Source: an uncultured Erysipelotrichaceae bacterium
Lineage (GTDB): Bacteria; Bacillota_I; Bacilli_A; RF39; UBA660
Reading direction: 5' to 3'
Length of the DNA stretch: 11,906 nt
NCBI GenBank assembly: GCA_902803795.1
Contig: CADCRC010000122.1
Span: forward strand, 1 to 11,906
Part shown: piece by piece, positions 7,129 through 11,906 of the stretch
Layout of the letters: every line of letters begins with the position of its first letter
Numbering within the stretch: position 1 is the first letter of the stretch
The notes under the pieces: model-generated
What the model was told of the DNA's origin: nothing
Seen by the model: only the letters and a program-made list of their open reading frames with translations
The model's database searches: none
Made by a program: the position numbers and the translations under genes

Positions 7129-7767
7129 ATGAATGATATAAGTATGTATGATATTATTAAGAATACTAACAATGAACTTAATAATACAAGAAGTATTTTA
7201 TATGGACGAATTGATTTACCAAAAAAATATAAAATAGTTAAAGGAATAAAACTACAAAATAAAAATTGTTTTATGAATTATTATACTATATATGATGATA
7301 AATCAATAAATATTATTATAGAAAGATTAAATAATATAACAGATAAATTTGAAGAATGTTCTATATTAACAAAATATTATGATGATAAAAATAAAATATA
7401 TACTAAAATATCTAAAGATAATAAAATAGAAAATAAAAATATAATAGATAATATAGAAAAAATAAATCAAATATTTGATAAAGCATATGAAAACTATGAA
7501 TTATTTAAATTAGATAATAATAATATATTAGAAGAAAAGATAGTTGAATATAATAATGATTTATATACTATTAAATATATATTTGATATATATGGTAATA
7601 ATAAAATAGAATGTATATATAATAATCAAAATATAGAAATAAATATAAATTCAGATATATTAAAACAAATTAAACTATCTAAAGACAATATTAATCCAAT
7701 AATAAATGATATTATTAATAATAAAATAAAAAACAAAGAGAAAAGATTAATAATAAATAAGTTATAG
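7129..7767 (+). CDS. Hypothetical protein, 212 residues
   Basis: I do not recognise this protein. It has no signal peptide, membrane segment, Cys-based metal site or nucleotide-binding loop that I can see. It is extremely rich in Asn, Ile, Lys, Asp and Tyr. The N-terminal 75 residues look folded (a GRIDLPKKYKIVKGIKL stretch, then FMNYYTIYDDKSINIIIERL). The second half repeats helix-like and strand-like segments of biased composition, including INIEKINQIFDKAYENYELF-like helix material around 105-125. It has its own strong extended -10 promoter and a GGGGG ribosome site, so it is probably a real, well-expressed gene despite the composition. It lies upstream of and co-oriented with the methyltransferase gene, 45 bases away, across a weak hairpin. 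A spurious open frame in AT-rich DNA is unlikely given the length, the upstream signals and continuous codon use. Confidence 0.7.
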   Translation: MNDISMYDIIKNTNNELNNTRSILYGRIDLPKKYKIVKGIKLQNKNCFMNYYTIYDDKSINIIIERLNNITDKFEECSILTKYYDDKNKIYTKISKDNKIENKNIIDNIEKINQIFDKAYENYELFKLDNNNILEEKIVEYNNDLYTIKYIFDIYGNNKIECIYNNQNIEININSDILKQIKLSKDNINPIINDIINNKIKNKEKRLIINKL

Positions 7768-7780
7768 TTTCTTATTTTTT
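7755..7780 (+). terminator. Weak hairpin with T tract at the end of the 7129 gene
   Basis: AAATAAG (7755-7761) pairs with CTTATTT (7771-7777) around a 9-base loop and runs into T6 and then ATTTTT. Only one G-C pair supports the stem, and it overlaps the stop codon, so it may be only a partial terminator allowing read-through into the methyltransferase gene. Confidence 0.35.
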
Positions 7781-7801
7781 ATTTTTGATTTATAATATTA
7801 T

Positions 7802-7808
7802 GGGTGAT
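7802..7808 (+). promoter_or_regulatory. Ribosome binding site fixing the methyltransferase start
   Basis: GGGTGAT resembles the 3' half of AGGAGGTGATC and lies four bases before the ATG at 7813. A GTG at 7804 in the same frame falls inside this site and has no site of its own, so the ATG is preferred. Confidence 0.65.
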
Positions 7809-7812
7809 TTAT

Positions 7813-8586
7813 ATGTTTAATAATGATATAGATAAGTTAGATCAACACTTTCTAATAGATAAAAAAATAATTAGTAAAGTAATAGAAGTAAGTAATCTAA
7901 AATATGATGATGTAGTAGTAGAAGTTGGTAGTGGAAATGGAGTTTTAACAAAAGAAATATTACCTAAAGTAAAATATTTATACGTAATAGAAAAAGATAA
8001 AAGATTAAAAAACGAATTAGATAAATTAGTTAATAAATATAATAATTTAAATATAATATATGATAATGTATTAGATACATATATACCAAATTGTAATAAA
8101 CTAATAACTTCACTACCATATTCAATAATAGAACCATTTATAAAAAAAATAATAAATGCTAATATAAAAATGGTAATTATGATAGTAGGTAAGAAATATG
8201 CAGATGGTTTAGCAAACAATAATAAAATATCAATACTAACAAGAAGTTTTTATAACTATAAAAAAGTAATAGATATTAATAAAGAAGCATTTAAACCAAG
8301 TCCAAGAGTATATTCAAGTCTATTAATATTAGAAAGAAAAGAAGATAATGATAATAATATAAAAGATTATATATTTAGATATTTATATTATTATAAAGAT
8401 ATGAAAATAAAAAATGCATTAATTAAAATATTTATTGAATATAATAAGATGACACAAAAAGAATCTAAAGAATATATTAAATTATTAAATATAGATGAAG
8501 ATATATTAGAAGATAAATATGAAACAATAGATAATAATAAATTAGAAAAGTTATATATGATTATAGATAATATAAAATATTTTTAA
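7813..8586 (+). CDS. KsgA/Dim1/Erm-family rRNA adenine dimethylase-like protein
   Basis: Predicted SAM-dependent RNA methyltransferase of the family that dimethylates adenines in rRNA; cytoplasmic, 257 residues from the ATG at 7813. The N-terminus DQHFLIDKKI (10-19) is the family's QNF/QHFLID start. Motif I is EVGSGNGVLT (37-46). The ribose-binding acidic residue is E60 in VIEKDKRL. The D84/D88 region corresponds to the GD(A/I)L motif. Motif IV, normally NLPY, reads SLPY (100-103). FKPSPRVYSSLL (160-171) matches the conserved F-P-P-V-S segment at the end of the catalytic domain. The C-terminal 75 residues are a small helical domain as in KsgA. QHFLID and VYSSL recall archaeal/eukaryotic Dim1 more than standard bacterial KsgA, from memory of those sequences. 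With Asn replaced by Ser in motif IV it may be a slow or altered enzyme, so KsgA function should not be assumed. Confidence 0.8.
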   Translation: MFNNDIDKLDQHFLIDKKIISKVIEVSNLKYDDVVVEVGSGNGVLTKEILPKVKYLYVIEKDKRLKNELDKLVNKYNNLNIIYDNVLDTYIPNCNKLITSLPYSIIEPFIKKIINANIKMVIMIVGKKYADGLANNNKISILTRSFYNYKKVIDINKEAFKPSPRVYSSLLILERKEDNDNNIKDYIFRYLYYYKDMKIKNALIKIFIEYNKMTQKESKEYIKLLNIDEDILEDKYETIDNNKLEKLYMIIDNIKYF

Positions 8587-8608
8587 TAAATCTATTAGTT
8601 TATTAAAA
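8581..8608. repeat. Perfect 10-base inverted repeat between methyltransferase and exopolysaccharide genes
   Basis: TTTTAATAAA (8581-8590) and TTTATTAAAA (8599-8608) are exact reverse complements around the 8-base centre TCTATTAG. The repeat starts at the stop codon of the methyltransferase gene and ends five bases before a TATAAT box. No T tract follows on the plus strand, so it fits an operator or RNA hairpin better than a normal terminator. It is all A/T, so chance cannot be excluded. Confidence 0.45.
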
Positions 8609-8612
8609 TAAG

Positions 8613-8618
8613 TATAAT
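8613..8618 (+). promoter_or_regulatory. Possible -10 box of the exopolysaccharide operon
   Basis: TATAAT at 8613-8618 lies 24 bases before the start codon of the first operon gene. No good -35 is visible at 16-18 bases upstream (the region reads ATCTATT and overlaps the inverted repeat). An activator or a weak promoter would be needed. Such boxes arise easily in AT-rich DNA. Confidence 0.35.
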
Positions 8619-8641
8619 ATAGAATAAAAAATGGAGGATGT

Positions 8642-9313
8642 ATGGAAGAAATTAATTTAAAAGAACTTTTTGAATATTTTAAGTCTAAAATATTAATAAT
8701 ATTACTTATAATAGTAATAGTAGTATCAGTAAGTAATATAGTAACAATTATATTTAGAAAACCTAAATATAGTAGTAATTCAACTATAGTATTAGTTTCA
8801 AAACAAGGAGAAAATGTATCATATACATCAAGTGAATATCAATTAAATAAGAATTTAGTATCAACATATAGTGAAATAATTAAATCAAGAAAAGTATTAA
8901 ATCAAGTAATAGAAAATCTAAATTTAAAAATATCAGCTAATGAATTATCTGAAAATATTAAAGTAGATGCTGTATCAGATACAGAAATAATTAGAATAAC
9001 AGTATCTAATAAAAGTAGTAAATTAGCAAAAAAAATAACAAATGAAATAGCAAAAGTATTTATAAAAGAAGTAAAAGAAATATATAATTTAGAAAATGTA
9101 TCTGTTGTAGATGAAGCAATAGAATCAAGTAAACCATATAATATAAATTATATTAAAGATAATTTAATATATCTTGCAGGTGGATTTGTAATATCATTCT
9201 TAATTGTATTTATTATATATTATTTTGATACAACAATTAAATCATCTGAAATAATAGAAGATAAGTTTAATTTAACTATATTATCTATGGTACCAAAAGG
9301 AGAAGATGAATAA
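8642..9313 (+). CDS. capA: Wzz/CapA-type polysaccharide chain-length and kinase-activator protein
   Basis: Predicted polysaccharide co-polymerase of the Wzz family: an inner-membrane protein that sets polymer length and, in Firmicutes, activates the partner tyrosine kinase. It has 223 residues. There are two membrane segments, about 17-38 (ILIILLIIVIVVSVSNIV) and about 175-195 (IYLAGGFVISFLIVFIIYYF), with an external alpha/beta loop between them. The proximal segment ESSKPYNINYIKD before the second membrane helix is the usual Wzz arrangement, and the cytoplasmic tail FDTTIKSSEIIEDKFNLTIL is where kinase activation occurs in this family. GGAGG (8633-8637) precedes the ATG with a short 4-base gap. 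Its stop overlaps the start of the kinase gene by one base (TAATG), strong evidence of translational coupling. It is the first gene of a capA-capB-capC-like set. Gene symbol by family resemblance and order, not confirmed orthology. Confidence 0.88.
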   Translation: MEEINLKELFEYFKSKILIILLIIVIVVSVSNIVTIIFRKPKYSSNSTIVLVSKQGENVSYTSSEYQLNKNLVSTYSEIIKSRKVLNQVIENLNLKISANELSENIKVDAVSDTEIIRITVSNKSSKLAKKITNEIAKVFIKEVKEIYNLENVSVVDEAIESSKPYNINYIKDNLIYLAGGFVISFLIVFIIYYFDTTIKSSEIIEDKFNLTILSMVPKGEDE

Positions 9314-10035
9314 TGAGTAACGATTTAATAATAAATAATAATCCTAAATCAATGTTTACAGAATCTATTAAAACTCTTAGAACAAATTTATCTTTTGCAG
9401 CAATCGATAAAGAAATGAAAGTAATATTAATTACATCAGCAGAAGCAGGAGATGGTAAATCTTTTATAGCAGCCAATCTTGCAGTAGCATACGCACAAGA
9501 AAACAAAAAAGTATTATTAATAGATTGTGACTTAAGAAGAGGAAGACAACATCATATATTTAATGTAGATAATCCATCAGATGGAGGATATACTAATTTA
9601 ATGTTAAATTATAAAGAAGAAATGAAACTAAAAGATTATGTATATAAAACTGATACACCTAATTTATCATTATTAACTACAGGTCCTACACCTCCAAATC
9701 CAGTTGAATTATTAACATCAACAAAAAACAAGAAATTAATAAGTAAATTTAGAAATATGTATGATATGGTTATATTAGACTGTCCACCTACAGTTGGATT
9801 ATCAGATACAACAATTATGACAACATTATCAGATGCAAATGTAGTAGTTGTTTCTTGTAATAAAACAAAAATGGAAAGCTTAGATAGATTAGTTAAAATA
9901 TTCAATCAAGTAAATGCTCCAATAACAGGAGTAGTATTTAATAATGCATTCTCTAAAAAAAGTGGATATTACGGATATTACTATTACAATGATAAATACC
10001 ATGAGCATAAAAAAAGAAAGAAAAAAAAGAAATAA
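9313..10035 (+). CDS. capB: CapB/CpsD-type bacterial tyrosine kinase
   Basis: Predicted BY-kinase that autophosphorylates its C-terminal tyrosines and cycles with CapA and CapC to control polysaccharide synthesis; peripheral to the inner face of the membrane. It has 240 residues. Motifs are in order: SIKTLRTNL near residue 18, typical of these kinases; Walker A SAEAGDGKS (42-50); Walker A' LLIDCDLRRG (68-77); TTGPTPPNPVELL (122-134); Walker B VILDCPP (153-159). The tail carries seven tyrosines in GYYGYYYYNDKY (218-229), the expected phosphorylation cluster, then a very basic end HEHKKRKKKKK. That Lys-rich end is unusual beyond the cluster and is encoded by long A runs. The gene overlaps capA by one base and is followed by capC after a 42-base gap. 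No separate promoter is visible. Confidence 0.93.
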   Translation: MSNDLIINNNPKSMFTESIKTLRTNLSFAAIDKEMKVILITSAEAGDGKSFIAANLAVAYAQENKKVLLIDCDLRRGRQHHIFNVDNPSDGGYTNLMLNYKEEMKLKDYVYKTDTPNLSLLTTGPTPPNPVELLTSTKNKKLISKFRNMYDMVILDCPPTVGLSDTTIMTTLSDANVVVVSCNKTKMESLDRLVKIFNQVNAPITGVVFNNAFSKKSGYYGYYYYNDKYHEHKKRKKKKK

Positions 10036-10077
10036 AAAATATTGATTTAAAAAAGGATAATACTAAGGGGGAAAAGT

Positions 10078-10809
10078 ATGAAAGATATGCATTGTCATCT
10101 TTTATATGGAATAGATGATGGTTCCGAATCAATAGAAGAATCAATAGAAATAATAGAAAATGCAAGTAAACAAGGAATAACAGATATTATAATAACACCA
10201 CATTATATATATAATAGTAAATATATATGTAATAATAAAGATAAAACTAAATTGTTTAATAAACTAAAAAGAGAAATAAAAAAGAAAAAAATAGATATTA
10301 ATTTATACTTAGGTAATGAAATATATATATGTAATAATTTAATAGAATTAATAAAGAAAAAAGAAGTTGCTACATTAAACAAATCAAGATATATATTAAT
10401 TGAATTTCCATTAAATAATATGTATAGTAATTCTAAAGAATTGATATTTGAACTAGTAAGAAATGGATATGTACCAGTATTAGCTCATCCTGAAAGATAT
10501 AAGATATTTAAAACACATCCTGAATATATAAAAGAATATTTAGAATTAGGAGTTTTATTGCAATGTAATTATATGAGTTTATATAATAGATATGGATTTA
10601 TATCAAAACGTACAATAAAAAAATTTTTAAAAGAAAGATATGTTACTTTTTTAGGAAGTGATAATCATCATGATAAAGATTACCATATAAAAAAATTAAG
10701 AAAAGATTTAATAAAAATAGTTAAAGATGAAAAATATATTGATGATATCTTGTATAACAATGTTGACAAAATAATTAAAAATGATATAATAAAACCTACG
10801 AAGTTCTAG
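10078..10809 (+). CDS. capC: CapC/CpsB-type PHP-domain tyrosine-protein phosphatase
   Basis: Predicted metal-dependent phosphatase of the CpsB/CapC family that removes phosphate from the BY-kinase tail; cytoplasmic, 243 residues, the usual length. PHP metal-binding motifs are in order: DMHCH (3-7) with GIDDG (11-15), TPH (40-42), GNE (79-81), AHPERY (136-141), and SDNHH (194-198). All expected His, Asp and Glu ligands are present, so it should be active. The ribosome site AGGGGG (10066-10071) gives six-base spacing to the ATG. Gene order Wzz, kinase, phosphatase matches Staphylococcus capABC rather than Streptococcus cpsABCD. The stop is directly followed by the ribosome site of the sugar transferase gene, so the two are co-translated. 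Confidence 0.93.
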   Translation: MKDMHCHLLYGIDDGSESIEESIEIIENASKQGITDIIITPHYIYNSKYICNNKDKTKLFNKLKREIKKKKIDINLYLGNEIYICNNLIELIKKKEVATLNKSRYILIEFPLNNMYSNSKELIFELVRNGYVPVLAHPERYKIFKTHPEYIKEYLELGVLLQCNYMSLYNRYGFISKRTIKKFLKERYVTFLGSDNHHDKDYHIKKLRKDLIKIVKDEKYIDDILYNNVDKIIKNDIIKPTKF

Positions 10810-10814
10810 AGGTG
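10808..10814 (+). promoter_or_regulatory. Ribosome binding site fixing the sugar transferase start
   Basis: AGAGGTG overlaps the end of capC and sits six bases before ATG 10821. A GTG at 10812 in the same frame is part of this site, so the ATG is the better start. Confidence 0.7.
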
Positions 10815-10820
10815 TATATT

Positions 10821-11489
10821 ATGAAAGAAACTACTTTATATTTAGAAAATCAAGAAATTAACATTGAACAAAAGATATATTTCAAATTTAAAAGAATTTT
10901 TGATATAGTAATTGGAATTATTGGATTAATATTTTTAGTACCATTAGCTATGTTTATTAAAATAAATTATTTATTAGCTGGAGATAAAGAAAGTATAATA
11001 TATAAACAAGAAAGAATAGGACAAAATGGTAAAACATTTACTATATTTAAATTTAGAACAATGATTCCAAATGCAGAAAAAGAATTAGTTAAAATATTGA
11101 AAAAGAATAAGAAATTAGCTAAAGAATATGAAATAAATCATAAATTAGAAAATGATCCAAGAATAACTAAAGTAGGTAAATTCTTAAGAAAATGTTCATT
11201 AGATGAAACTCCACAATTTATAAATATATTAAATGGAAATATGTCATTAATAGGTAATAGACCATACTTACCAAGAGAAAAAGATGATATGGGAATGTAT
11301 TATAATCAAATAGTTAAAACAAAACCGGGATTAACAGGTTATTGGCAAGTATCAGGAAGAAGTAGTACAACATTTGAAAAGAGATTGGAATTAGAAAGTT
11401 ATTATTCAAATAATTTTAGTTTCTTATTAGACTTTAAAATATTCTTAAAAACATTTAGTACAGTATTATTTAAAAAAGGAGCTAAATAG
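10821..11489 (+). CDS. Monotopic phosphoglycosyl transferase (undecaprenyl-phosphate sugar-1-phosphate transferase)
   Basis: Predicted initiating enzyme of the polysaccharide unit: moves a sugar-1-phosphate from a UDP-sugar to undecaprenyl phosphate at the inner face of the membrane. It has 222 residues from the ATG at 10821. A hydrophobic segment of about 27-50 with a central Pro41 matches the re-entrant membrane helix of the PglC type. KQERIGQNGKTFTIFKFRTM (62-81) follows. The catalytic Asp-Glu pair is D128-E129 in SLDETPQF, then SLIGNRP (142-148) and PGLTGYWQVSGR (169-180). Only the catalytic part is present; the four-helix N-terminal domain of WbaP/WcaJ is lacking, so this is the short form. 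Its sugar donor cannot be told from the sequence. It is the last gene before the terminator, and no later-step glycosyltransferase is present in the window. Confidence 0.92.
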   Translation: MKETTLYLENQEINIEQKIYFKFKRIFDIVIGIIGLIFLVPLAMFIKINYLLAGDKESIIYKQERIGQNGKTFTIFKFRTMIPNAEKELVKILKKNKKLAKEYEINHKLENDPRITKVGKFLRKCSLDETPQFINILNGNMSLIGNRPYLPREKDDMGMYYNQIVKTKPGLTGYWQVSGRSSTTFEKRLELESYYSNNFSFLLDFKIFLKTFSTVLFKKGAK

Positions 11490-11498
11490 TTATATACC

Positions 11499-11524
11499 AA
11501 AGCATCAATATATGATGTTTTTTT
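11499..11524 (+). terminator. Rho-independent terminator of the exopolysaccharide operon
   Basis: AAAGCATCA (11499-11507) pairs with TGATGTTTT (11513-11521), one G-U pair, around a 5-base loop, followed by T's up to 11524. It lies ten bases after the sugar transferase stop. The AT-rich stem still has two G-C pairs at its core. Confidence 0.75.
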
Positions 11525-11541
11525 GTTTAATAAATTAAATT

Positions 11542-11563
11542 TATATAATAAGTATATTATATA
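11542..11563. repeat. Perfect 9-base inverted repeat upstream of the exported-protein promoter
   Basis: TATATAATA (11542-11550) and TATTATATA (11555-11563) are exact reverse complements with the 4-base centre AGTA, followed by GTTTT. It could be an operator, a second weak terminator or chance in all-A/T DNA. It lies about 40 bases before the -35 of the promoter at 11601. Confidence 0.4.
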
Positions 11564-11600
11564 GTTTTACACATTATGACAATATATGAAAAACAAGTGA

Positions 11601-11629
11601 TTGAATAAACAACAAAAATAATATATAAT
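11601..11629 (+). promoter_or_regulatory. Promoter of the exported-protein gene
   Basis: TTGAAT (11601-11606), 17 bases, and a perfect TATAAT (11624-11629). The start would be near 11636, giving a leader of about 50 bases before ATG 11685. Together with the upstream terminator it makes the 11685 gene a separate transcription unit from the exopolysaccharide operon. Confidence 0.65.
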
Positions 11630-11684
11630 TAAAAAATAGAAGATGATAAATATAATATAAATAAATTAAAATAGGAGATAATCT

Positions 11685-11906
11685 ATGAAAGATAAAATCA
11701 AAAGTCAAAATATTATATTAACTCTAATTTTATTTTTATTTAGTCTAACTATAGGATATGCTCTATTAAATCAAAATATTTCATTAAATGGAACAACTTC
11801 AATTCCAAGTAATAGTTGGAATATACATTTTGTTCCAACAAGTTATACTGAATCTAATGGAAGTGTTGCTGGTACTGTATCTTTTACAAATAATAATACT
11901 AAATTA
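11685..11906 (+). CDS. Exported or membrane-anchored surface protein, N-terminal part
   Basis: The gene runs off the window after 74 codons with no stop. The N-terminus begins MKDKIKSQN (charged), followed by a hydrophobic stretch ILTLILFLFSLTIGYALL at about residues 11-28, as in a signal peptide or signal anchor. Then comes an Asn/Ser/Thr-rich exported segment starting NQNISLNGTTSI, with SWNIHF and a VAGTVSFTNNN stretch that looks beta-strand-like. From memory, the pattern IGYALL-x(5-6)-LNGT-x-W-x-I-x-F recurs in cell-surface proteins of gut Firmicutes and in proteins resembling TasA/SipW-type exported proteins, but I do not recognise a named family. AGGAG (11673-11677) lies seven bases before the ATG. 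Its position next to the exopolysaccharide operon suggests a cell-surface role. Confidence 0.7.
   Translation, partial: MKDKIKSQNIILTLILFLFSLTIGYALLNQNISLNGTTSIPSNSWNIHFVPTSYTESNGSVAGTVSFTNNNTKL

Noticed and set aside
7791..7796. TATAAT as a promoter for the methyltransferase gene
   Set aside because: The implied transcript start near 7803 would cut into the ribosome site GGGTGAT (7802-7808), and the -35 region reads TTTCTT. Not convincing.

Overview
The window is strongly AT-rich. It uses Shine-Dalgarno-led genes, CCA-encoding tRNAs and TATAAT-type promoters, and has a Firmicutes-style capsule regulator set (CapA/CapB/CapC). This suggests a low-GC Bacillota, plausibly one of the reduced, mostly uncultured gut Bacilli (RF39-like) or a similar lineage. 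That placement is inference from composition and gene content. All tryptophans I located are TGG, no gene contains in-frame TGA, and none of the eleven complete genes stops at TGA. The standard bacterial code therefore applies, not the Mycoplasma code.

Layout. Positions 4-240 (minus strand) hold three tightly packed tRNA genes, transcribed Ile(GAT), Asn(GTT), Glu(TTC), with a good promoter at 263-291. A divergent promoter at 343-371 reads rightward into a five-gene block: a ClpX-like AAA+ unfoldase with a non-ClpX N-terminal region (425-2131), a TtcA-like tRNA thiolase (2157-2969), glutamyl-tRNA synthetase (start corrected to 3030), a calcineurin-like phosphoesterase with a helical N-terminal extension (4737-5846), and an unrecognised 306-residue protein (5857-6777). 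A gene-free gap (6778-7128) holds a likely terminator at 6938-6966 and a strong extended -10 promoter at 7073-7101. That promoter serves an unrecognised 212-residue protein (7129-7767), followed by a KsgA/Dim1/Erm-type methyltransferase relative (start corrected to 7813) in which the usual NLPY motif reads SLPY.

From 8642 comes a compact exopolysaccharide operon: Wzz/CapA-type chain-length protein, CapB-type tyrosine kinase, CapC/CpsB-type PHP phosphatase, and a short monotopic phosphoglycosyl transferase (start corrected to 10821). It closes with a terminator at 11499-11524. After a promoter at 11601-11629 a new exported protein starts at 11685 and runs off the window.

How the parts fit. 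The left half is translation and protein quality control: tRNA genes, tRNA thiolation, tRNA-Glu charging and a protein unfoldase. The right half is the control and initiation module of surface polysaccharide synthesis. CapA and CapB would form the membrane kinase pair, CapC would dephosphorylate the kinase tail, and the sugar transferase would start the undecaprenyl-linked unit. No glycosyltransferase, flippase or polymerase is present here. The most unusual items are the ClpX-like ATPase that keeps the GYVG pore loop and an IGF motif but has a different N-terminal region, the SLPY dimethylase relative, and the two orphan proteins.
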